DNA of 5,008 nucleotides from Bdellovibrionales bacterium. Its GTDB lineage: Bacteria; Bdellovibrionota; Bdellovibrionia; Bdellovibrionales; JAMPXM01. The notes under the pieces were generated by a model, which had not been told where the DNA came from, ran no database searches, and worked only from the letters and a program-made list of their open reading frames with translations. This document shows, one piece after another, positions 1 to 5,008 of the stretch (position 1 is its first letter; each line of letters begins with the position of its first letter). Made by a program: the position numbers and the translations under genes. The DNA is taken from assembly GCA_005792225.1 (NCBI GenBank), contig SXSP01000382.1, positions 1 through 5,008 on the forward strand, read 5' to 3'.

Positions 1-588
1 GGCGAGACGGCGGAAATGCCGGGTGTCTACCACGGGCGCGACTTCGATGCGGCCGGATTTTCGGTCGGCATCGTCGATGAGGACAACACTCTCGGTCCAC
101 ATCGCGTGAGCGTCGGGGACCGCGTGATCGGCGTCTCGAGTTCAGGCTTCCATTCGAACGGCTTCTCGCTCCTTCGCAAGGTCTTCGAAGGTGATCTCGA
201 GAAGTGGAAGGATGTGTTGCTGACGCCAACCCATCTTTACCCCTCGGTGGTTCTTGAACTCCATAAAAAAGGTTTGGTCCGCGCGGTAGCGAACATCACC
301 GGCGGGGGAATGGAAAACATTCCGCGCGTTCTTCCCAAAGGCGTGTTCTTGCCGCTCATCGATTGGGCTTGGCCGCAACCCTTCATTGAAGTTCAAGATC
401 GAACCGGAATGTCGCGTACCGAAATGCTCAAGACTCTCAATTGCGGCATCGGCCTCGCACTCGTCGTTAAGCCAGATGCGGTCGCCGAAACCGAGCGCAT
501 CGTTCAATCGCACGGTTACAAGACGACGCCGCTGGGGACGTTGCAACAAGCGTCGAATCCGGCTGCCGATCCGGAGGTTCAATACTGA
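1..588 (+). CDS. purM: Phosphoribosylformylglycinamidine cyclo-ligase (AIR synthetase), 3' part
   Basis: This is the C-terminal 195 residues of PurM, the cytosolic enzyme that closes FGAM to aminoimidazole ribonucleotide using ATP. The reading frame is open from base 1, so the gene starts upstream; the first ATG in view (base 16) lies inside a conserved motif and is not a start. Family motifs in order are GGETAEMPG-like at fragment residues 1-8, SSGFHSNG at 47-54, LTPTHLYP near 74-81, TGGGMENIPRVLP at 100-112, a tryptophan-rich segment (DWAWP) and NCGIG near 147-151. Compared with the E. coli protein (about 345 residues), roughly the last 55-60 percent is present. Small differences are a shortened segment between SSGFHSNG and LTPTH, and one residue fewer between TGGG and ENIP. 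The stop TGA shares its last base with the purN start. Identification is by recalled family motifs and is very secure. Confidence 0.97.
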   Translation, partial: GETAEMPGVYHGRDFDAAGFSVGIVDEDNTLGPHRVSVGDRVIGVSSSGFHSNGFSLLRKVFEGDLEKWKDVLLTPTHLYPSVVLELHKKGLVRAVANITGGGMENIPRVLPKGVFLPLIDWAWPQPFIEVQDRTGMSRTEMLKTLNCGIGLALVVKPDAVAETERIVQSHGYKTTPLGTLQQASNPAADPEVQY

Positions 589-1157
589 TGCGGCGGTGGG
601 GCGTCTTGATCTCAGGGCGTGGTTCGAATTTAGGTGCCCTGCTGGACGCGCGCGAACAGAATCTCGACATCCGCGTCGTGCTCAGTTCAAACCCTTCGGC
701 CCACGGTCTACTGCGCGCGCGTCGCGCGGGGGTTCCAGCCGAGATCACGCCATTTGTCTCCGGAGCACGAAAGATCGATTGGGTCGCCCTTGACCTTAAG
801 CTTCGTTCCCTGGGTGTCACGCACGTTTTTCTTGCGGGCTTCATGAAGATCGTTCCGGCTTCGTTCGTGGGCGCTTGGCGCGGACGAATTCTCAATCTTC
901 ATCCGTCGCTCCTTCCGCTTTACCCGGGCCTCGAGAGTATCGGGCGCGCTTATCAAGATCGAAAACCCATGGGACTTACGGTTCACGAGGTGAATGAAGA
1001 GGTCGATGCGGGTCGAATCGTTTGCCAAAGGTGCTGCTTGAAACCGACGGATCAGGGAGAGTATCCTTCGGGCCTCTCGTTGGCTGAAGCCGAATTCCTC
1101 ATTCATGTCGATGAGCAACGCACGATCAAGGAGGCGGTCGAACGATGGAGCGTTTAG
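588..1157 (+). CDS. purN: Phosphoribosylglycinamide formyltransferase (GAR transformylase)
   Basis: This is a 189-residue PurN, the cytosolic enzyme that moves the formyl group from 10-formyltetrahydrofolate onto GAR, the third step of purine synthesis. The N-terminal phosphate-binding loop GRGSNL is at residues 10-15. The catalytic core LNLHPSLLP is at 102-110, giving Asn103 and His105. VDAGRIV is at 139-145, giving Asp140. These match the Asn-His-Asp triad of the family (Asn106, His108, Asp144 in E. coli). The segment PGLESIGRAYQDRKPMGLTVH replaces the usual PGLHTHRQAL...HGTSVH, so two often-seen histidines are absent although the triad is intact. At 189 residues it is a little shorter than E. 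coli PurN (212). The ATG at 588 sits one base into the purM stop, with GGAGG at 573-577 ten bases upstream. The 3' end carries the ribosome site of the next gene. Confidence 0.95.
   Translation: MRRWGVLISGRGSNLGALLDAREQNLDIRVVLSSNPSAHGLLRARRAGVPAEITPFVSGARKIDWVALDLKLRSLGVTHVFLAGFMKIVPASFVGAWRGRILNLHPSLLPLYPGLESIGRAYQDRKPMGLTVHEVNEEVDAGRIVCQRCCLKPTDQGEYPSGLSLAEAEFLIHVDEQRTIKEAVERWSV
1128..1134 (+). promoter_or_regulatory. Strong ribosome binding site inside the 3' end of purN
   Basis: AAGGAGG lies within the last codons of purN, ten bases before the ATG at 1145. It is the most complete Shine-Dalgarno match in the window and supports the ATG at 1145 as the true start of the unassigned gene, despite the 13-base overlap with purN. 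Confidence 0.8.
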
Positions 1158-2482
1158 ATTCTTCAGCAGCGGATGTCGTGATCGTCTCGGCGTTCGGCCG
1201 GGGCAATTGGATTGCGATGGAACTCGCGGGTCGTGGGTGGAAGACCACACTCGTGGACGTTTCCGAAACCCTCGGAACGTACGCACCCGAAGATATCGAG
1301 GGCCCGTTTGGTTTTCTCGAAGCGTCGGATCTCACGCCTTCGCAAAAATCACGTCTTGAAGATGAGGGTGAACTCGTCTTCGTTCCCGCGGGCATGACGA
1401 TCTGGCTAAAAGAGGGTCCGATCGAATGTCGGGGAGACCTGAACAGGCTCCAGCTTGAAAAAAGGGGCGTGAGCGTTGCGGTCGATCATTACTTGCGTCG
1501 CCTCGGACCATCCGATCGTGACTCAGAAAGAGAGCGTCGCGCGCTCGCTAAAAAATCGTTTCGCGAAACGTGGTTTGCGCACTTCGCGCATCAAATCGCG
1601 TCGCCGGTCGTTCGCGAAAATCACGAAGCCATCGGTCTCGGAGCCCATTGGCCGATTTTCGCGCCGTTCTCAATTCGACAAGTGACCGCCGCAGGTCTGC
1701 AAAAGGGATTGAAGAACTGCCAGAGCCAAGGTGTGAACGTGAAGGCTAAGGCCAAGGTGCGGGAAATCACTTTTAACGCGGGTTCGGTTGAATCGATCGA
1801 CATTCAATCCGAAGGTGCCGGAGTTCTTCGAACGAGGTCTCTCGTTTGGATGCTCTCAAGCCTTGAGGCGCGAAACTGCCCGCCGTCGGTCACGACGGAG
1901 CTCTTTCCTCGCGGCGCGATCGAAGCGGAGTGGTATTGGGCGAGACTCCAATTTCAGCTCGAGGGCGATCTCCTCGAGGATCAGCTTCCGGTTCATGCGA
2001 TTGTCGTCGAAGACCCCTATCTTCCCTGGAGTCACACGAACGCCTTTGTCTTTCGCAAGCGCCGCGAGCCGAAAGCGATCGACGTGTGGCTCAAGCTTCC
2101 GGCACATTTCCAGTCGCAGGCGGGCAGACTCGCCGCACTCACGAAAGAAGTTCAGGCGATCCTCGAGCGAAGGCTTCCGGGTTGCAAGGCGACGCTTCAG
2201 ACATCGACGGATCCTTCGATGGTCTCGCGCGTTTTGCGTAATCCCATTTTCAATGAGGAGACGCTTGAGCATCTCTACCTCCGGCGAGCCTCGAACCTTT
2301 TCTATTGCGGACCTGAGCAGTGGGAGTTTTCGGATTGGCTCGGGCAATACCGCCCGCAGAATCAGCTGCTGGATCGCCTCGTAAAAATGAAAGCGCAGTG
2401 GGATGCCTCTGACGCCAAAGCCGCCGCCCGCGCGGCCGCACGTGAACTGAAATCACAACGTAATGAGGAAAAGTCACCGTGA
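1145..2482 (+). CDS. Unassigned FAD/NAD(P)-binding oxidoreductase-like protein in a purine operon
   Basis: I do not recognise this 445-residue protein as a named family. Residues 10-40 look like the first beta-alpha-beta unit of a Rossmann fold: a hydrophobic strand (VVIV, 11-14), a helix (IAMELAGRGW), and a second strand ending in an acidic residue (TLVDVS, Asp38), as in FAD-dependent amine oxidases and phytoene desaturases. The expected GxGxxG reads S15-A-F17-G-R-G20, so only the third glycine is kept. Residues about 174-240 follow the usual mid-part of that superfamily: a helix (AAGLQKGLKNC), GVNVKAKAKVREITF, a strand pair, then LVWMLSS. NLFYCGPEQW at 384-393 sits where these enzymes carry a C-terminal flavin-contact motif (NLFxAGD-like). 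The tail from about 421 is rich in Ala, Lys, Arg and Glu and probably helical or disordered. No signal peptide or membrane segment is seen. It overlaps purN by 13 bases and purB by 4, so it is co-translated with the pathway. The substrate is unknown; it may be a redox enzyme, or a pseudoenzyme that has lost the cofactor. Confidence 0.85.
   Translation: MERLDSSAADVVIVSAFGRGNWIAMELAGRGWKTTLVDVSETLGTYAPEDIEGPFGFLEASDLTPSQKSRLEDEGELVFVPAGMTIWLKEGPIECRGDLNRLQLEKRGVSVAVDHYLRRLGPSDRDSERERRALAKKSFRETWFAHFAHQIASPVVRENHEAIGLGAHWPIFAPFSIRQVTAAGLQKGLKNCQSQGVNVKAKAKVREITFNAGSVESIDIQSEGAGVLRTRSLVWMLSSLEARNCPPSVTTELFPRGAIEAEWYWARLQFQLEGDLLEDQLPVHAIVVEDPYLPWSHTNAFVFRKRREPKAIDVWLKLPAHFQSQAGRLAALTKEVQAILERRLPGCKATLQTSTDPSMVSRVLRNPIFNEETLEHLYLRRASNLFYCGPEQWEFSDWLGQYRPQNQLLDRLVKMKAQWDASDAKAAARAAARELKSQRNEEKSP
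2465..2469 (+). promoter_or_regulatory. Ribosome binding site supporting the GTG start of purB
   Basis: GAGGA ends nine bases before the GTG at 2479, the same spacing as at neighbouring genes. It lies in the last codons of the preceding gene. The GTG overlaps that gene's TGA as GTGA, a typical translational-coupling arrangement. Confidence 0.7.
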
Positions 2483-3798
2483 TCGATCGCTACACCCGGC
2501 CCGAGATGGGCGCCGTCTGGACTCTCGAGAATCGCTTCCGTAAAATGTTGGAAGTCGAGACGGCCGTCGCCGAAGTTCAAGCCGAGTTGGGATTGATTCC
2601 GAAGGAAGCCGCAAAAGCCATTCGATCGAAGGGTGATTTCTCGGTTGAGCACATTTTAGAAATCGAGAAGACCACCCGCCACGACGTGATCGCGTTTGTT
2701 TCAAGCGTTGCCGAGAATGTCGGACCGATGGGACGTTACGTGCATTTCGGTCTCACGAGCTCCGACGTTCTCGATACGGCGATGTCGCTCCTGGTTCGCG
2801 ACGCTGCGGGGATTCTCTCGCAGTCCCTTGAAAAACTCGAGACGGTTCTTAAGAAACGCGCGGCGGGTGCGGCCGATGTCCTTTGCGCCGGGCGAACTCA
2901 CGGCATGCACGCCGAGCCGACTTCATTCGGTATGAAGCTCGCGGGATTTTGGGCCGAAACGGTTCGGAATCGCGAGCGGTTCGCGCGAGCGCTGAAGCAA
3001 ATGGAAATCGGAAAACTCTCGGGCGCGGTGGGAACATACTCAACCCAAACGTACAAAGTTGAAGAGGGCGTTTGCAAGAAGCTCGGCCTGACCCGCGAGA
3101 CGATCGCGACCCAAGTCATCCCGCGCGATCGCCATGCCGAACTCATGTGGTCGCTCGCGATGATCGGCGGTGGCCTCGAAAGGCTCGCAGTCGAGCTTCG
3201 CCACCTGCAGCGCACGGAAGTGTACGAGGCGATCGAAGGCTTCGCCGCAGGCCAAAAGGGCTCGAGCGCTATGCCGCATAAGAAGAACCCGATTTCGGCC
3301 GAGAACATCACGGGCTGCGCGCGGCTTCTCCGCTCTTACGCCGAAGCCGCAATGGAGAATATCGCTCTTTGGCATGAGCGCGACATCTCTCATTCGGCGG
3401 TTGAGCGTGTGGCCGTGCCTGATGCGTTCATACTCTGCGATTACGCCGTTGAGCGCATGGCCCGTTTGATCGAGGGTCTCGAACTCAACGAGGAGCGGAT
3501 GCTCGAGAACATCAACCTTTCTCAAGGTCAGCTGTTTAGCTCGCATCTTCTTTTAGCATTTGTCGAGAAGGGCTTGAGCCGCGAGGAGGCTTATGCTCTT
3601 GTGCAGAGACTCAGTCACAAGATGAAAAAAGGCTCGCATCTCAGCGCGGAGGCGAAGGCCGACAAAGAGGCTTCTAAGCTCCTCTCCGCCCGTGAGATCG
3701 ACCGGGTTTTCGCGGGAGATCGCCACCGTGAGGCGATCAGTGGGGCTCTGGAGCGCGCGGGGGTGACTAAACCCGCGAGTCGAAAAAAGAAAAAATAA
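2479..3798 (+). CDS. purB: Adenylosuccinate lyase
   Basis: This 439-residue PurB cleaves SAICAR to AICAR and adenylosuccinate to AMP, each releasing fumarate; it is normally a cytosolic homotetramer. It begins IDRYTRPEMGAVWT, the standard start of the Bacillus-type enzyme (about 430 residues), which fixes the GTG start. Conserved stretches in order are TRHDVIAF (His68), HFGLTSSDVLDTA near 89-101, GRTHGMHAEPTSFG with catalytic-site His141, GKLSGAVGTY near 178-187, and the fumarase/aspartase superfamily signature GSSAMPHKKNP at 261-271. That signature holds the mobile-loop serines 262/263 and Lys268, with Glu275 just after; it is followed by LWHERDISHS at 297-306. All active-site residues I can place are present. 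The C-terminus ends in a short basic tail (KPASRKKKK) beyond the usual family end. It follows the unassigned gene by a 4-base overlap and is separated from purC by only a few bases. Confidence 0.97.
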   Translation: MIDRYTRPEMGAVWTLENRFRKMLEVETAVAEVQAELGLIPKEAAKAIRSKGDFSVEHILEIEKTTRHDVIAFVSSVAENVGPMGRYVHFGLTSSDVLDTAMSLLVRDAAGILSQSLEKLETVLKKRAAGAADVLCAGRTHGMHAEPTSFGMKLAGFWAETVRNRERFARALKQMEIGKLSGAVGTYSTQTYKVEEGVCKKLGLTRETIATQVIPRDRHAELMWSLAMIGGGLERLAVELRHLQRTEVYEAIEGFAAGQKGSSAMPHKKNPISAENITGCARLLRSYAEAAMENIALWHERDISHSAVERVAVPDAFILCDYAVERMARLIEGLELNEERMLENINLSQGQLFSSHLLLAFVEKGLSREEAYALVQRLSHKMKKGSHLSAEAKADKEASKLLSAREIDRVFAGDRHREAISGALERAGVTKPASRKKKK

Positions 3799-3802
3799 GG
3801 AG
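3797..3802 (+). promoter_or_regulatory. Ribosome binding site of purC, overlapping the purB stop
   Basis: AAGGAG is formed by the end of the purB TAA and the next four bases. The spacing to the ATG at 3806 is only three bases, but to the in-frame ATG at 3812 it is nine, matching the 8-10 base spacing at purN, the unassigned gene, purB and purS. It therefore favours 3812 as the purC start. Confidence 0.7.
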
Positions 3803-3811
3803 ACGATGTCG

Positions 3812-4552
3812 ATGGATTACCGCCGCGGCGAAATGATTTACGAGGGCAAGGCTAAGCGCCTCTACCGCGTTCAAGATCATCCCGAATGGATCCTGCAAGA
3901 ATTCAAAGATAGCCTCACGGCTTTCAACGCGCTTAAAAAAGGCGAGTTCGAGAACAAGGGTCGCATCAATCGCGACATCACTTCGCTCGTCTTTCGCTTC
4001 TTAAAGGGTAAGGGAATTCCGTCGCACCGGGTGGCCGACGTCGGTGCGAACGAGATGGTGACCGAGAAGCTCGAAATGCTCAAAGTCGAAGTCGTCGTAA
4101 GAAACGTGTTGGCCGGTTCAACGGCAAAAAAATTCGCGATCGAAGAGGGTACCCCCCTCGAAAAACCGCTCACGGAGTTTTACTATAAGGAAGACAAACT
4201 GGCGGACCCTTTTATCAGCGATGAGCAAGCGCTGATGTTGAAAGTCGTGAATACCCAAGGTGAGCTGGATCAGTTGAAGCGTCTGGCGCTTGAGGTGAAC
4301 AAAGGGCTCATCGAGTTCTTCGAGTCGGTGGGATTGAAGCTCGTCGATTTTAAAATCGAATTCGGCCGCCGCGCCTCCGACGGCGCGATTGTTCTCGCCG
4401 ACGAAATCACGCCCGATAGCTGCCGCCTCTGGGACAAAAAAACCGGCGAGAAGATGGACAAAGATCGCTTCCGCCGCGATCTCGGAAACGTCAAAGAAAC
4501 CTACGAAGAAGTTTGCGAACGCCTGCGCCAAACCTGGGAGAAAAAAGTATGA
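3812..4552 (+). CDS. purC: Phosphoribosylaminoimidazole-succinocarboxamide synthase (SAICAR synthetase)
   Basis: PurC joins CAIR and aspartate, using ATP, to give SAICAR, the substrate of the adjacent PurB. The protein is 246 residues from the ATG at 3812, or 248 from the ATG at 3806, which has a poorly spaced ribosome site; the Bacillus enzyme is of similar size (about 240). Counted from 3806, the N-terminal nucleotide-binding strand and loop IYEGKAKRLY is at 11-20. The first family signature VEVVVRNVLAGS is at 94-105, with Lys at 93 where proline is usual. TEFYYKED is at 123-130, the second signature LVDFKIEFG at 179-187, and LADEITPDSCRLWD at 197-210. All expected conserved blocks are present and in order. 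It overlaps purS by four bases (ATGA) and sits next to the lyase that uses its product. The only doubt is the exact start. Confidence 0.96.
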   Translation: MDYRRGEMIYEGKAKRLYRVQDHPEWILQEFKDSLTAFNALKKGEFENKGRINRDITSLVFRFLKGKGIPSHRVADVGANEMVTEKLEMLKVEVVVRNVLAGSTAKKFAIEEGTPLEKPLTEFYYKEDKLADPFISDEQALMLKVVNTQGELDQLKRLALEVNKGLIEFFESVGLKLVDFKIEFGRRASDGAIVLADEITPDSCRLWDKKTGEKMDKDRFRRDLGNVKETYEEVCERLRQTWEKKV

Positions 4553-4785
4553 AGATCGGTGTGAGAGTCATGCCCCGTAAAGAAGTGCTCGATACTCAAG
4601 GCCGCGCCGTCGAGAACACGCTCCGCGAACACGGCCGCCGTTTGAACTCCTGCCAAGTCGGTCGCTACGTCGTCCTTGATCTTCCGGATTCGTCGGCGGA
4701 GCAAGCGATGCGCGAGGCTCGCGAAATGGCCGAGCTCGTTCTCCATAACCCTTTGATTGAAACCTTCGAACTGGAAAAACTATGA
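4549..4785 (+). CDS. purS: Phosphoribosylformylglycinamidine synthase, PurS subunit
   Basis: PurS is the small subunit of FGAM synthetase; it forms a dimer that bridges PurL and the glutaminase PurQ so that ammonia can pass between them. The 78-residue length is typical (about 80). It opens with a beta strand (KIGVRVMPRK) and then VLDTQGRAVENTL, which is the family hallmark of VxVxPKxxVLDPQGxAV. CQVGRYVVLDL follows near 35-45, then a helix, and VLHNPLIETFELE near 64-76, matching the usual LLxNPxIExYxIE ending. The start at 4549 is preferred over the upstream in-frame ATG at 4513 for three reasons: the family begins at this strand, GGGAG at 4536-4540 lies eight bases before it, and it forms the coupled ATGA with purC. 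It also overlaps purQ by ATGA. Confidence 0.95.
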   Translation: MKIGVRVMPRKEVLDTQGRAVENTLREHGRRLNSCQVGRYVVLDLPDSSAEQAMREAREMAELVLHNPLIETFELEKL

Positions 4786-5008
4786 GTCGACCCATCGGTG
4801 TCCTCCGGTTTCCCGGAACCAATTGCGACCGCGACGTCTTCGAGGCCGTGGAAGCAAAGGGCAATAAAGCCCACTGGCTCTGGCATGCCGATCAATTTGA
4901 TCCGAAAGCCTACGAGGCTCTTTATCTTCCCGGCGGATTTTCCTACGGTGATTATTTGAGAGCGGGCGCGCTCGCGGCTCGCAGCCCCGTCATGACATCC
5001 GTACGGGA
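4782..5008 (+). CDS. purQ: Phosphoribosylformylglycinamidine synthase, glutaminase subunit, 5' part
   Basis: These are the first 75 residues of PurQ, the class I glutamine amidotransferase subunit that supplies ammonia to PurL for FGAM synthesis. The N-terminus has the family strand and loop IGVLRFPGTNCDRD at 5-18. LYLPGGFSYGDYLRAGALAA at 47-66 contains the strongly conserved GGFSYGDYLRAGA block. The window ends before the nucleophile cysteine (in a GICNGFQ-like motif) and the catalytic His/Glu, so activity cannot be judged. The ATG overlaps the purS stop (ATGA). Only a weak GGAA at 4773-4776 precedes it, five bases away, so its translation probably depends on ribosomes finishing purS. purL probably follows. 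Confidence 0.95.
   Translation, partial: MSRPIGVLRFPGTNCDRDVFEAVEAKGNKAHWLWHADQFDPKAYEALYLPGGFSYGDYLRAGALAARSPVMTSVR

Noticed and set aside
708..1286. 192-codon open frame on the minus strand across purN and the next gene
   Set aside because: It is antisense to two well-supported genes, is rich in Arg/Ser/Pro as expected for shadow frames of GC-rich coding DNA, and shows no recognisable motif.
1958..1978. Two CTCGAG palindromes close together, a possible small stem-loop
   Set aside because: They lie inside coding sequence, the hexamer is common across the window through Leu-Glu codons, and there is no U-run or other terminator feature.
1856..2347. 163-codon minus-strand open frame inside the unassigned gene
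   Set aside because: It has arginine-rich shadow composition. The + strand frame has a good ribosome site, operon overlaps and a Rossmann-like pattern, so it is the real gene.
3040..3546. 168-codon minus-strand open frame inside purB
   Set aside because: It is fully antisense to purB, whose conserved active-site motifs span this region.
3783..3789. A-AAA-AAG slippery heptamer in frame near the end of purB, like the dnaX frameshift site
   Set aside because: A -1 shift would run only to a stop at 3834-3836 and would not enter the purC frame. The run encodes a lysine tail, and no upstream Shine-Dalgarno or clear downstream stem was seen.
4513..4548. Upstream in-frame ATG that would extend PurS by 12 residues
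   Set aside because: The extension lies within purC, does not resemble the family, and the ATG at 4549 has a well-placed GGGAG and the typical ATGA overlap.

Overview
The window is a tightly packed, single-strand block of de novo purine biosynthesis genes from a bacterial chromosome. It is almost wholly coding on the + strand, in the order purM (3' part) - purN - an unassigned oxidoreductase-like gene - purB - purC - purS - purQ (5' part). Both edges cut genes, so the operon extends beyond the window on each side. purL would be the natural gene after purQ, but this is inferred and not seen.

Organism: the DNA is moderately GC-rich with Shine-Dalgarno sites of the GGAG/AGGAGG type. The stand-alone PurS and PurQ show that the FGAM synthetase is the multi-subunit PurLQS type, not the single long PurL of gamma-proteobacteria. 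PurB and PurC resemble the Bacillus-type families. This would fit a delta-proteobacterium or Bdellovibrio-like lineage, but the placement is a low-confidence impression; several other phyla use the same set.

Layout: 1-588 purM end; 588-1157 purN, sharing one base with purM; 1145-2482 unassigned gene, overlapping purN by 13 bases; 2479-3798 purB, starting at GTG inside the previous stop (GTGA); purC from 3806 or, more likely, 3812, after the only intergenic gap; 4549-4785 purS (ATGA overlap); 4782-5008 purQ start (ATGA overlap). No internal promoter, terminator, RNA gene, repeat array or mobile element was found, and no stretch of 300 bases lacks a gene.

Function: PurN does the first formyl transfer (GAR to FGAR). 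PurS and PurQ, with PurL, make FGAM. PurM closes the ring to AIR. PurC makes SAICAR. PurB cleaves SAICAR and later adenylosuccinate. The one gene without an obvious place in this route is the 445-residue protein between purN and purB. Its fold looks like an FAD/NAD(P)-binding oxidoreductase, but its glycine-rich nucleotide motif is degenerate. It is the main item of interest; the rest is a conventional purine operon.
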